Shown in pieces: positions 47,999 to 60,700 of a stretch of 64,000 nucleotides of DNA (positions are counted from its first letter, which is position 1; the number at the start of each line of letters is the position of its first letter). The notes beneath the pieces are model-generated. The model worked only from the letters and a program-made list of their open reading frames with translations. It was not told where the DNA came from and searched no databases. Made by a program: the position numbers and the translations under genes. Source of the stretch: Pseudopithomyces maydicus (taxonomy: Eukaryota > Ascomycota > Dothideomycetes > Pleosporales > Didymosphaeriaceae); assembly GCA_026873275.1 (NCBI GenBank), contig JANTUC010000014.1, positions 62,001-126,000 on the forward strand. The letters run 5' to 3'.

Positions 47999-49216
47999 AC
48001 AAAGCGCCCCTGTGAATTACATGTGTATGTCTGTATGTATGTGTGTATGTATGTACAATTATTTCCCCATCCCATCCCATCCCATATCCCGTCGCATCGC
48101 TCGCGCCATCCTCCCCATGCCTGCAAAGCAGTCCTTAACTCCCCAAGTATTATACATCGGCCTCTGCTGCACCCCGCCACGCCGAGGCGACAAGCCTGCA
48201 CCCCGCATTCTGCCCTCTCGGCAGAAATGCTGCTTGTGTACGCGCGTGCGTGCAAAACCAGGGAACTGTGTTGGGAGGTTTCGTTTTCGTGGTCTTGATC
48301 GCGAGCGCCGGGTCGCTTGGTACGTACATACATGCCTACCTACATACGTACGTACATTCGTCCACGGTACATGGGATGCAGGAGCGGACGCACTCCGCGC
48401 CTTGTACATACATACAGGCCCCCAGGCGTACAGGCGTACAGGCGTACACACAGGCGTACATTGATACCGGTGTGCAACCTAGCGCGACGCGTGTGCTCGC
48501 ATGAACGATGGGGATGAGTGTCAGACGCGGTTTTGCAACCAAGCAAGTCGCGCGAATTGCCTTGTTGCGAAGTGGCGTGCGGGAATGTACGTACATACAT
48601 GTACATGTACATGTACATGCGCGTGTCCATGTGTACATACACATACATACATACATCCATGGATACATCCGTCCCACGTGCAAATCTACATACCAGGTAT
48701 GTATGTATACACACTACTGTGCCAACGGTGGCAACGGGGCACCTTCGCAATGGAGGAGGTGCCACCGTTATCGCAACGGCACCGCGTCGTGAGCGCGAAG
48801 CCGCGAAACCGCGAAACCGCGGCGCGCTCGGAGATGCGCTGCTTCGGAAGGAGGATGTGTGTCGTTATCGCGAGGCGTTTGTTGAGACGATGCGATCGCG
48901 GGGACAAGGTGGTCTCGGGGGATTACTGCTTTGCGAAGGAGGATATGGCGTTATCGTCGGCAGGGCGGTGAGGCGTGATGCGAAACACGGCGTTGGCGTT
49001 ATCGCGAGGCCGTATGCGTACATGCTGTGTGGGTTCTGTATGAGGTGAGGCATTTCGCACACCAGATCCCATGGCGTTTCGTTGATAACGAGAGCTCCTT
49101 CGTAAAAGAGCATGTTCCCCGAGGACGTTGTACATACATACACACACACACACACACACCAGAGAGACACCGAGACGGACCGCGATACGTGCCGCGCGGC
49201 GCCGTGCCGCACCGCA

Positions 49217-50470
49217 TCAGTTCGCACTCCCCGTCTGGTTGACCGCCGTGACCCTGACATCCTCATCGCAGTACTCGACCCACCCGTCGAGATCCATGTT
49301 CTTGAGCACGGTGCTGAATCCGTCGCTGCCCTTAGCATCCCCCTGGCCGCTGCAATACTTGTGTACCACGTTCTTCTTGAGGCCATCGGCGGCGCCCGCG
49401 CCGTCCGGGTACTCGATGTGGAAGACGGGCTTGCCGGCGGTGATGAAGGGGTGGAAGGTGTCGCATTCGGATTCGTCGACGCACTGCTCGTTGACGGAGA
49501 AGTGGACGATGGGGAGGACGGCGGGAATGATGTCGCCGGCGTTTTTGAGGCCGAGCGTGAGGTTGAGGGGGTCGTGAGGGAGGAGAGGTACTGCATGAAG
49601 GAGATGCTGTCGTTGGCGGTGAGGTGGAGGCCGTTGTCGTTTTGCTGGTGGGGGTTAGCTTTGCGGCTTCTCTCTCTCTCTTTGTCTCTCTCTCTCTCTG
49701 GCTGTCTCCTCTCTTTTTGGCTGTCTCTCCCCTCTCTCTTTCTCTCCCTCTCTTGCTATCCTTTCCCCTTCCTTCCCCCATTCACAAATACATACATAGA
49801 TACATAACACAAACACCCAACCAAAACAGCCAAGAAGAAGAAACCCAGCAACGAAAGAACAGCAAGAAAAAAAAACTCACATAACCATCCACATTATCCG
49901 GATCCACCCCATCGCACCCCTTCCTCCCCGCCAACTCCACCCTCCCCCTCATAATCCTCCTCACATTCGCGCTCCCCAACCTGAGCCACCTCTCATCCGG
50001 CCACCCATCCAACACCCTCCCCATATCCCCCTCCTCAAACTCCCCGCATCCGGCCTCCCCTTCTCAAAGCTCCCCGCGCTAAAGTAACAAATGACCTTCT
50101 TCCCCATGCGCTGCAGCGCCCCGATCGTCTCCGCGCTGTTCTCGAACAGGTCGATGTCGTAAATGTCCACGTCGGGCGTCACGCTTGTGGCCGAGGCGGA
50201 GAGATCCAGGCCGGATTGCAGCACGATTTGCCAGGAGGCGCCTGCGCGGGGGGTCCAGGGGAGGGTGGCGTTGGGGGAGGGCAGCGGGGAGGGCGAAGAG
50301 GTTGGCGAGGAGCCGTTGTCGTCGCCGGAGGAGTCGTCGCGGCCGAGGGTGAGGCCTAGGCCGAGACCTAGGCCGAGGGCGAGGGCGAGGACGGTGAGGG
50401 CGAGGGCGGAGAAGAGGAGGGTTTTGCGGCGGGGGGAGGCGGTGGGGCGTTGTTTGGGGGGCGTGTCCAT
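49217..50470 (-). CDS. ega3: endo-alpha-1,4-galactosaminidase, GH114, Ega3-like, two frameshifts
   Basis: A GH114 hydrolase that cleaves galactosamine-rich stretches of galactosaminogalactan at the cell surface. Exons inferred: 50470-49881 and 49644-49217 (339 aa if both sites are repaired). An N-terminal type-II membrane anchor (about residues 17-43, Leu/Gly/Ala-rich) is followed by a Ser/Pro-rich linker and the TIM barrel: D-I-Y-D-I-D-L-F, V-I-C-Y-F-S-A-G-S-F-E, G-C-D-G-V-D-P-D-N-V-D-G-Y (catalytic Asp region), L-G-L-K-N-A-G-D, V-N-E-Q-C (catalytic Glu region). The frame breaks at the four-C run 50042-50045 and again at about 49574-49582. With one base added at each, exon lengths become 591 and 429, both multiples of three. 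It could be error or decay. Confidence 0.85.
49574..49582 (-). other. frameshift site 2 in the ega3-like gene
   Basis: Between ...F-M-Q-Y-L-S-S and D-P-L-N-L-T-L-G-L-K-N-A-G the frame shifts by one base. A three-base G run at 49578-49580 (C run on the coding strand) is the likeliest place. Confidence 0.65.
50042..50045 (-). other. frameshift site 1 in the ega3-like gene (C4/G4 run)
   Basis: Before this run the frame reads ...R-P-D-A-G; after it the conserved E-F-E-E-G-D-M-G-R-V-L-D continues one base out of phase. Confidence 0.7.
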
Positions 50471-51634
50471 TGTTGGAGGTGAGGTGAGGTGAGGGGAGGT
50501 GGGTGTTTTGGTTACAGAGGGGGCCTTGGGTCCTTGTGGTGATGTGATGTGGTGGAGCGATTGATTGATGTGAGTGAGAGGTGCGAGGCACGCTTCGTAT
50601 ATGTATGTATATCGATGTGTCGTATCAATGGCCCCGCGTACGTACGTCGACGCGATGCTGCGTGGCGGAGCGGGCAGCCGCTTCGTGAAATAGCTCAGGT
50701 ATTATGGACGTGTGTAAGTAAGTGAGTATGTATGTATGTATGGATGTATGTAAGTACGATCCGTGGAGCGTAGTAAAGACTCGAGAGCTGGGTTGCCAGC
50801 GCGGCGGATGCATGTCTCCTTTTGGACGGGAATGCTCGCCCGCACGGAAGAATCGGTCGACTTTCCTCTCGTCACGTACATACATTACGCGCAAGGTCCT
50901 GCGCCGCAGCAAAGCCACGCACAGCTGCTGGGATTCAATTTGGGACAGTTCGAGCTGGAATTGTGGCATCGCACGTTTCTCTTTCGAAATCCTTCTCTGC
51001 GCTGCACACTTCGTAATGGAACGTACATTCGTACATTCACACAATCCTCCCTCCCACCACCAAGCCCACACCAAGACTCCCTCTCTTCACAAAGCACCCG
51101 TCTAACCCATCCCATTCACCCCATTCACCCCGGTCAACCCCAACCCCGAGGCGCAGCACGCACGCCCCAGCCGCACCACTAGCCTCACCAACCATCGACC
51201 CATCCATACAGCCTATGTACTGGTATGCACCACGTACGCACGCATGTAAGTAAACCACCGTCGCACGACCGCGCAATCTAAAAAACCCGCTCAATCCAAA
51301 GGCTTAGCACTGCTCCCGCGGCGTCCATTCGCTCGCTACGAAACCTGCTATACGGGTACGCGGGTAAGCTGTGTCAAGTTTTTTTTTATTTGGGTTCGTT
51401 TTTTAATTTATAGGACGGGGGTGCTGCGTTGGGGATGGTGCGTGGCTGGGTGGCTGGGGCGCTATGGGGCGCTGGATGGATGGGGCGCTGGATTGATCGG
51501 ATGGGGCGCGGAGGGACTGGGGCGCGGCGGCGGGGCGGCGGGGATCTGGGGACTACGTACGTAGGTGTCATGACTGCTGGGTATGTAGGTGTGTACGAGT
51601 GTGCATTCGGGCGTAAATATATGTGTCTAGGTAT

Positions 51635-51708
51635 GTGTGTAGATGTGTAGATGTGTAGATATGTAGATATGTGTGGATGTAGATATGTAGATATGTGTGT
51701 GTATGTGC
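51635..51708. repeat. TGTAGATG / TGTGTAGA repeat
   Basis: Imperfect 8-10-base units over about 75 bases. Confidence 0.8.
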
Positions 51709-52202
51709 ACATATATCCACGCCTAGACCAAGTACCACCCAAAACATCGAACGCCATTTACATACACACACACAGTACGAATCTATATGTAATTCCATGT
51801 GTAAGTGTATGTAATCCTCCCTCCAACAAGGAAGGTCCAAACCATCCATCTCACATCAACGCCACATCTCAGCCAAGCCATGCATGCCACCGTGGCGCCT
51901 GCGAGTGATTTTTCTCTATATACATCCTTCCATCCATCCACACTAGGTGGTAGGTACATATGTACGGTACATACACACAGTACGAGCAAATATTGGCATC
52001 CGCTAGATACATATGTACATACCGTGCATGCGCCACGCTACGCTACGCTACGCTATAGGCGCTCTACACACATAGGTACATACCGTACATGCGCTACAAA
52101 CAGACCCTCAGACTAGACCAGACCAGACTACACACGCCACAATCCCTCTCTCTCGTATCCTCACACCCTACCATCCCACCCATCCACCCCGTTGCATCTC
52201 GT

Positions 52203-52299
52203 ACCGCACCGCACCGCACCGCACCGCACTGGATCTCATCGCGCCGTATATGTATGTATGTACGTACGGGTGTGCGGGTGTGCGGGTGTGCGGGTGTAT
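52203..52299. repeat. (ACCGC)n and (GGGTGTGC)n repeats
   Basis: Five to six ACCGC units, then four GGGTGTGC units after a short spacer. Confidence 0.8.
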
Positions 52300-52414
52300 C
52301 GACACTAGGTTACTGGAGGTAGATACCAACTCATCTCCGCTACACGTAAGCCCCGTAAGCAAGCTCGCACGCCTAAGTATGTGGCGCCCGGGACGAAGCG
52401 CCGACGACGGACGT

Positions 52415-52460
52415 CTATCTGGCTGTCTGGCTGTCTGGCTGTCTGGCTGTCTGGCTGTCA
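52415..52460. repeat. (CTGTCTGG)n repeat
   Basis: Five to six perfect 8-base units. Confidence 0.85.
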
Positions 52461-53292
52461 GATCTGCCCGTCGTACCCACCTACCTACCCTTACATACCT
52501 ACCTCCCTCCTCGCTTACCACCTATACGCAAATCACAAATCACAAATCACAAAACTCTATCCCACTCCTCTCCCCGATTTTCCAATCACTCTTTTCTTTT
52601 CTTTTTCTTTTTCCCCTCGTACCCAACCCCCTCCGTACCTCGGCATTCTATTTTATTCTATCCTACCCACTTGGATACATACATATACATGTACACATCT
52701 ACTAATCATTCCAATGCGGAAACGATCCCCACCCGATTGAGTTTCCAAGCGCTCTCGCCATGACAGGCGCTGCGCATCGGGCAGGGGGGTGAGTGGGCGG
52801 GCGTCGGTTACGTAGTGTAAGCGAGCGTAGCGTAGCGAGTGGTATGTACATAGCGAGGAAGGGGTTCCCCGCAAAAAGTGCAGATGCGGGCGGGCTTCGC
52901 CTCGCTGTGTACATACATACAATGTTGAATGCAGTATGTACTGTGTATGTACTGTATATTTAGTGTAGTTACATGCCGACATACCTACTAACCTGCCGTA
53001 CTAACCTACCTGCATTTACGTGTTGTAGCCTTGGGTGTGGATGAGGGAGGCGCAGTGGATGCATGCATGCATGCATGCATGCAGAGAGGATGGATGCAGG
53101 GAGAGGAAGGGAAGGGTATGCAGAGAGGTAAAAATAAATCGATGAAATTTTTTAGTAAAAGTTTTTTTTTATTTTCTGACTTGGAATGCTGTCGTGAGGG
53201 TAGTGTTGGGCGATGGGTGAGGTGCTTTGGGTGGGTTTACTGGGGATGGCAGATGTGGTGTGGAGGGTGGAGGGTGGATTGAGCGGAGCAGA

Positions 53293-53320
53293 GTAGGTAG
53301 GTAGGTAGGTAGGTAGGTAG
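53293..53320. repeat. (GTAG)n microsatellite
   Basis: Seven GTAG units. Confidence 0.85.
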
Positions 53321-53676
53321 GCGCGTAGGTAGCGTGGATCGGGTGCATCGCTGTTACAGTATACACATTCGTTATTCATAACCATAAACATAACCATAAC
53401 CATGCGATTGAATGTGATTGTGAATGTGACTATGAATCTGCCCAGATCTACATGCCGATAGAAAAATGGAAATCCCTCCTTCCTTCCCGCTGATCAAAGC
53501 ACCAGCTAGCTACCCAACATAACCCGCCAATTTCTTTTTGAGTAGTGACAATCGTGAAAAAAACCGGCGTAGAACATGCCCATGTAATGCATCACGCAAC
53601 ACTCCCCCCATCACCCATCCACACATCATATGAATAACTACAAATACACGCAGACCTCTACCCTACCCTTACTACT

Positions 53677-56000
53677 CTACAGCGGCACCGGCTTCGAGAA
53701 CGTATACGTCCGCGACGCCCCCGCCATGCTAACCCACAGCGTCAACGGATCCGTGCCAATCTGCTCCTGCGTCGCGCCCGTGATGTTCAGCGGCGTCGAG
53801 GGCACGGTGACGGGGATGGTAGTCCCGCACTTGTTACCGCCGGCGGTGTACACGGTGATGCTCTCGATGCCGGAGCCGTCGGCGCTGATCTTGTAGGTGA
53901 GGCTGGGGCGGCATTGGTCGCGGGCCTGGCGGTTGAGGAAGGCCTGCGCGAGGTCGTCGTGCTTGAGGGTCTTGAAGGGCCAGGTGGTGCTGAGAAAGTG
54001 TGTTAGGGGGTGTTGTGGGTGGCGTGTCGTGGGGGAGAGGGAAGGGGAGGGAGACTTACAGGCGCATTATTTCGCCGGCGACGGTGTTGGTCCAGGTCAT
54101 GAGGAGGGAGAATTGGCCTTTGGTGCCGTAGACGGTGGTCTGGGGGACGTCGTTGACGCGCATGTTGGCTTGGTGGAACATGTAGCTGGTGGGATTGTTA
54201 GATTGGGGATGTGTGATGAGAGGTTTAACTTACGCATCCCAGTGGAGACCGAACAAGTTGCGCAACGCCGTGTCTCTGGCCAGCGCCAACAAGTCATCGA
54301 AAGTTCCCTTTCCGGCTGAGGTGTCGATCCATTCCTGCAAGGTGCAGGCTGGCAAATCGCAGTTGTAGTAAATAACACTGGCCCATCGCGGCATGACATT
54401 GATACCAGCGTAGCCGTTTCCGGCCACAGTGGTGTTCAAAGGCCAGAAGGCGTTGTTGGTGTTGAGAAGAAGTGGTCTAGTGTTGTCTCCAACGACGTTG
54501 ACAATGCCATTGTCCTTCCATGCTTGAAGAGCATCTGCGTTGTGCAAGCCGGTAATGGCAGGAGGGATGATGCCCTTGGGACTGAAGCGCTGGGCAGCAT
54601 CCAGTCCCACTTGTTTAAGCCATGCCTGGTTGAACGAGATTTCCTTCGAAGTGTCCGAATACGTCGCATTGGTGAGGTCTTCGTGGGTACTATAGATAAT
54701 TAGACGAGACAATCAGATAGGCAGCTCAAACTAACAAGGTGTGCGAGATGTGCGCAAAAGCATCGCGGTTCGCCGCAACTGCGAACCAATTCAGAAGAGG
54801 GTCGATCTTGTTGCAATCGAGGGACCAGGAGTACTGTGTCGGTGTCAAAGGCCAAATGTCTTTACCGGTGCCCGGCGGTTTGGTGTAGTCTGGAGGACCG
54901 TCGGTCTGGTCAGGATATTCGATGGCGGTGGATGGACTGCAAGACCGCTCGCCTTGGCTAGTATCTGTGGCTGCCTCAATCGCGCCGTTACCGTTGTGGC
55001 CAATCTCAACGAAGTATTCAGACCCCTTCGGCATCTTCGCATTGAGGGAAGCCTGCCAAGTGACGTGCATGTCGAGATCGGCTGGCTTGCAACGATATGA
55101 TTGGCCGGAGGGTCTGTAAAGTGGAGTCTCTAGGAACATGTCGTCCACCTGTGTGCTGAAATAGAGCCTGCGGAAGCCGACGTAGAGGCCTCGAGTAACC
55201 CAGTTGATCCATGCGTGCTGCAGGTAATTCGACGACGGCGCCCAGTCTAGCGCGAACGGGACGAACCAAACCATCTGCTGCCGACTGCCAATGCGGTTGA
55301 TAACACCAGCGGTCCCCGAACCATTGAACTTGGCAAATTCCCATGCTATGGAGGAATTGGTGATTTGTGCAGGGTTGTGGAAGATGCTTGCAATGCTCAT
55401 GGTCTGGCCACTATGGATATTGGTTAGTATTTGTGTATAGTAATTGACGGTATACGAGGTACTCAATGGTTTCAATTCGACTTACGTTTTCAAGCCAGCT
55501 GTCTGGAAGCCAGTGACGTTGGTGAAAGAGATGGGCTCGTCATTGACGGTGCCACCGAGAGACACAGTGCCAAAATCACTTGTCGGAAATACATCCAGCC
55601 GAACCATGCGCACTCCGAAGTTCGTTTGGTAGTCAAAAAGCTGGTTCCACTGTGCCCGTGTGAGAGCGCTATAGTACTGGTCGCCATAGTTGTAGCCGAC
55701 TTCGCTCACGACGACAATGCCGCCATAGTTTCCATTGACTGCCGTCGAGTTGAGGTTTGGAAGGCTCGTGATTCCAGCTTGTGGGACGGTAATGACTTCG
55801 TACGGAATGCCGTAACCCTGCAGACCAGAAGCCGCAGCATTTTTAGCAGCAGTGTCGTCTCGTGCAAGGACCAGAATCGTGCTGGAGACGGTTGCGCCCG
55901 AGATTGAGGCCAGTGCTGGCTCGTCGGCCAATGCATTCTGAGCAAACAGAACGCAGGCGGAGAGGAGCAGTGTCCACGCAGAAGAAAGAAAGGACGCCAT
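53677..56000 (-). CDS. agd3: N-acetylgalactosaminan deacetylase, Agd3-like (CE18)
   Basis: A secreted enzyme that removes N-acetyl groups from GalNAc in galactosaminogalactan, making it cationic and adhesive. Exons inferred: 56000-55486, 55410-54736, 54689-54234, 54185-54060, 53989-53677; every junction keeps frame (694 aa). A signal peptide (about residues 1-25) precedes an N-terminal module consistent with CBM87, then the NodB-like catalytic domain with S-T-Q-V-D261-D262-M-F-L (catalytic base/metal Asp) and H395-T-F-T-H399 (metal histidines), the latter rebuilt across an intron. A beta-rich C-terminal domain ends S-K-P-V-P-L. The frame is intact, in contrast to the neighbouring uge3- and ega3-like genes. 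The next gene is divergent, 1.7 kb away. Confidence 0.92.
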
Positions 56001-57730
56001 TGCACGAGAAAAATGTCGAAGGGCAAAGCGTGGAGATGCAAAGTATTTGGGGCCCTTGGACGTATTAATAAATCTAGACTCGGCAGAAGTACCACGGTGT
56101 CTATTGGGCAAAGGCCAGGCACTGACGGAAGCAGCTGCTATGGAAGCACATACGAGGTGAGCAGAACTATCGATTTCGCAATGCAATGCCGCGTCGGACC
56201 GTACAAGCAGCCTAGAACTATGACGCGGCGTTGGACTCTGTCGAGGCGTGTGGCAGCGTGCACTGCAACATCAAAGCTACACTCGTACGGCTAGGACGCG
56301 TGAGCGAGGAACGGGGTGGCGCTGATCGAATATAGGTGTACAGGGTTCTTGGCAGAAGGCCTTGTTTGGCAAGCAAACCAGGCGTCAGGGACCTGGCGAC
56401 GTGTGGAGAAGGTACTCTTTAGGTAATATGAGCGGGAAAGAAACGTGACCGAAAGAAACTTGCATGGCGTATGCAGGGCGTAGGTCGATTGGATGACCAG
56501 GACCAGGGACAGAAAGAGCGGTGGGAGGGGGCAGAGGGGGGCAGAGGGGGGCAGAGGTGAGCCAGAAGTGAGAGCCGGACTGTTAGGTTGGAGGTACCTA
56601 AGCGCTCGGGACCAGTACGAGGTACCCAGACCAGAGCACGAGTACGAGGATTCCAGATACTCAGTACGAGGCCGGGTCGGCTGCAGAGTGCCGCGGGGGC
56701 AGGTCGAGTGCCGTTGGGTGTGGAAGGGGTGGTATATTGGGGGCGACGCGTGTCTCTGGCCCGAGACAGCGTCGCCACGCAAGCCCGCTATTTGGAAAAT
56801 GGCGACATCGTATGCATGGGAGGTGCATATATTGGCATGTCGCATCGCACGGCGTCGTCTCAATGAGGTCGATATTAAAGTGGGTGCAGGCGTGCAGGCG
56901 TGCAGGCGACGCTGGTTAGGCTAAAGGCAGGCTGCCGGGTGCCGCCGCGTTAAAACGGCAAGGCGCACGGGCCGGCGCTAGCGGGCTGCCCCTGCCCTCG
57001 TTCAGCCTCCCCAAGCGCCCTCCCGTCCCATGGCGCCCAGGGCGCCCACCGCCCATCTCGACCACTCACGTCACACCTCATCGGACTGAGCCCTCCACGG
57101 CTCTGACCTGCTCCTTATACTACCGCCTCGCCCCGCCCAGCAGCCGGCCGTCGGGGATAGATTGTGTACGTGTCTTGGCTGCCGACGATCTCCTGTTGCC
57201 GTCAGCTCGCCAGCTCGCGTCCCGGTCGAAAGGCTGCAGGCTCCACTGCACGCATGTCTCTCCATGTCTCTCACTGCCAATTGAAGCAGCCAAGCCTGTA
57301 TTCACGAGCTTCGAGAAGGATGGCGATGCTTCTTTTGCTGCAGGGCCTGTCCCGTCCGAGACAGACGGCCACACGCGGTCGCGCGATTAGCTGACAGTGC
57401 TGCTGGGTGAACAGCACCACACATGACAGCTAGCACCCTTCCTATCCGAGTGCACCTGCCCGGATCATGGCCTTCGCCGGCCTACCATTGTACCGGCATT
57501 TATATGCCACCGCGTTATAGCCGTCTATTATGGGAACGCCGCGCCCCAAAACCTTTTCTGCACCGTTGTCCACCCGGCCCGCAGTCGTGTTTTACACCCA
57601 TCTTTAATCGACATGTTTCTATTTACCATCCTTCAATAGCCTCTACCCGAAAAACCGTGCCCCCTTCGGCACCTCTGGGCTGGTCCCGCTCTGTTGTACC
57701 AGCTACCAGAACGCAGAGGTTCCACGGACC
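56001..57730. promoter_or_regulatory. divergent intergenic region between agd3-like and gtb3-like genes
   Basis: About 1.7 kb that should hold both promoters and could coordinate the pair. A GGGGGCAGAG triplet repeat occurs at 56526-56556, and a GC-rich tract runs 56930-57130. No gene is supported; the 190-codon minus-strand frame at 56291-56863 has no motif. Confidence 0.45.
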
Positions 57731-60700
57731 ATGCCAAACATACTTGGTATCACCGCCTTTAGATATGGTGCCTCGGTGAACGAGTGGTGGGAGTGGACCC
57801 TCGTAGTCGTGCTTGGTGTCAGCGTCCTGTGCGGTGCCGTTGCTCTTGTTTGGACCTCGTCTGCAAAAATACGGACACTCCTTCACGTACGATGCAACTG
57901 ACCTGCAACTGACAAAGCTGACCGCACCGTGTATAGCGCGAGAAAGATGAAAACCTGCTGCCGCACTCGGTTCAGGAGCGGCTGCTGGTGCTGTCCCAGA
58001 CGGCACATTGTGTACGACCCAAGCAACCACTTGTAGACAAACCCACCTCATTTGGTGTCTATCTTGGCCAACTCAGTGCGCCTGTCACATCTGAAGAGAA
58101 GCAGGTACTCGAGGGATGGGATATGATAGTGCTCGACCCTAGGAAACCGGGTGTTCTGGACGCTATCGACGATGACAGTCTAACATTCGGCCCATACGTC
58201 ATAGCTCGAGTGGACCTTATCGACGTCCTTCCTTTCTCGGCCAAGGACAGTGAGATTGACATGCTAAAGGCGGTACATCTGGTGTCTCTAATTCTTACCG
58301 AGGCTGTACGCCAACCGCAGCGGCGACGATATTTCACTGGGCTGCTTATTGCTGGTTGGAGAGAGCGACTGTCTACCCGCATGCTGAATGGATTTGCCAA
58401 GCTATTCTTTTCCTATGGACTAGACGTGTACCTCGAAGTGGGAGCGCCGGACTTTCTCAACGATGCCGGTAAGATCAACCTCAAGTTGTTCGCCGGGATG
58501 GTTGTCAGAAATGGAACCATCCTGGAGAACGGCGAACGCAGAGATTACTTCGCCATGGAAAACATGAAGTCCACGACCAAGACATTTGTCTCGCAAGCCT
58601 GTTTACGCCCATTCCTCACCATGATGTGGGACATTATCGACGACGAAGCTGATCTATCCCACGCGGTGACGAGAAGAGCCCACATGTGGTGCAGTTACCA
58701 CGGTGCCGTTCCCTACTTCGTCCGACGATGCGCTTTGGAAGACATATCCGAAGTGCGCTCGTGCGAAGAGCCTCTGGCTGCCTTCCAGTGGCTGAAAGAG
58801 CGAAGGGTGATGGCCGTGCATGACAGATTTCGGACGACCCGCGTTGTAAGTTGCATCAACAGTGAAACCATAGACTTTAAAGTATTAACCGACCTCAGCT
58901 TTCTTCTGAATTCTCCAGTATCGTTGATGATTATTTGCCACTGCAACAAGTATTTCCGCTTTTGGAAGGTACCATCTCCGGTCTGGACGTTTCTGACAGC
59001 GAATCGGATGCAGAAGAGCATTCGAGCACATCCACTCTCACAGTGCAATTCCCAGAGATCGATCAGAACGGAGCATTGGTATCTCTAGAGCCGACATCCC
59101 CTGTATCATCAAGACTGAACTGGAGCACAGCAGTAGAGAAACACATGGCGAACCCGCTGTCATGCTCTTTTGCCGGCTCTTTGTACGGTGCGCTGGGCTG
59201 TTTTCCTATTGGTCTAGATGCCACTCAGAATGACTTTGAACATGTTCTTCGCTCACAACAGCGTTTACGGAAACTCAACTTGTTGAGCAAGCTTCCTGCA
59301 AGTCAGCTGCAAGACGTTGGCAAACAGATTCTGAGTTACAGCACCTCTGGACACAGGTTCATCGATCTTATTCCGACTGCACGTGACACCTTGACTGCTT
59401 TCGCAAACGTGTTGCTGCGTGCAAATGACGAAGCTGACGACTATCACCAAATGCGTGTGTATGTTGGATTAGATTCTGGTTTCCATACACCAGCGGGCAG
59501 TCAGTTTTGGTCTGTGTGGGAAGCCGAGCAAAGGACCTTCACTCAAATAATATACATCTCCAAATCGGTACAGGACACCGTAGGCGCCTTGTTGCACACT
59601 TATCTCAGCAAGTCGAGCTTCACGAGGTACCAGTGCTTCCTTTTGGAATACGGGCTAGCCGAAACTCGCAACGAACTTGGAAAAATCACACGCCTCCCAC
59701 AGAGAATCGAACAGGACTTGGCTTTGTTATCTTCCACAGACCTGCTCATTTACTTGCAGCACATGCAGCATACCGAGTGGGATGAGTCATGTCCGTTACT
59801 TTCCTCTCTGCGAAACCACTGTGAGGAACTACTCATTGATGTTCCGACTTACCGTCAACTCAAGAAGCTCAGCAATATGGACTACATAGACGGCACGATA
59901 ACCGACGAACAGCTTGTTCATGCGCGCATCAAGTGGTATCGACTTTGCCGGTTGCCCAGTCTCGACCGTCAACAAGCTCTGGCTCTCTTCCGGCACGTTG
60001 ACCTGAATTTGCGCAACGCTCTCTGGTGGCGCGACCACAAAGGCCTAGATACCGTCACTTCGGCAATCGAGAAGCTGACCAATCGGCCAGAGATTGATTC
60101 AGTGACCGATTTCGTACTTTTCTGCATTTTCTGTGCAGCACGGAAAGCTGCTTTTGAAGAGGTGTACATCGAGGTTTCGGATCGTAACCCGCTGTTCAAC
60201 CAGTACTCGGACCAGAGTGCCGCCTTTGCAGAGCTCTTTGCCCTCGGATCCCGATGTGAAGCATACTTTGATGTCATGCCTAGCGACATGGGTATACTGC
60301 TTTCGAAGAAGCATAGAGACTATTACAATGAACCCGGGCATCAACCTCCGATGTGGATCTTCAATGCACCCTCCTTCGCCTCGGCGTATGCAGCAGCACA
60401 GACGGACATCGATCCCGATCAGAAAGCCTCAGTCATGCCGGGTTATCGCCGCTTCACGTTCCTTAGCGTTTTCGCTATTCCTGCGCTTGTTGGTAAGTTG
60501 GTCGCCATTACCAGTCCTCCTCATACTGATGCGTACAGACATTCTCCTGTTGTCAACGACTGGCCATGGATTGTATCTCAGTGCTAAGATGTCCTTCGAA
60601 GAACAACGGTACGCTACATTGGCACTGATGACTTCGCTATTGTTATCTGGTGCTATCGGAACATGGATAGCTATCGGAGGTACATACTACTTAATCTCAA

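Larger units (their letters stand above)
42933..49216. other. 6.3-kb stretch without a convincing gene
   Basis: This lies between the Uge3-like and Ega3-like genes. Open frames are short, overlap on both strands and share no recognised motif. The two least random are minus-strand: 45106-44741 (a hydrophobic stretch that could be a membrane anchor) and 44551-44276. From about 46490 onward the DNA is microsatellite-rich (ACAT, GTAC, CAAG, CA repeats, a 25-base G run). I looked for GH135/spherulin-4 type patterns expected of Sph3 and found none. A decayed or multi-intron gene cannot be excluded by eye. Confidence 0.5.
50471..53676. other. microsatellite-rich intergenic sequence
   Basis: About 3.2 kb with no supported gene. 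Repeats include TGTAGATG-type units (51635-51708), ACCGC (52203-52230), GGGTGTGC (52268-52299), CTGTCTGG (52415-52460), GCAT (53060-53084) and GTAG (53293-53320). Open frames here are repeat translations. Confidence 0.6.

Noticed and set aside
48501..49048. overlapping 156-176 codon plus-strand frames
   Set aside because: They consist largely of translated ACAT/GTAC microsatellites with His-Tyr-Met-Cys runs.
49672..49760. CRISPR-like or regulatory array of TCTC units
   Set aside because: It is a simple CT microsatellite inside the ega3-like intron, in a eukaryotic genome.
56291..56863. 190-codon minus-strand frame upstream of agd3
   Set aside because: Low-complexity Ser/Pro/Arg composition over GC-rich repeats; lies in the shared promoter.
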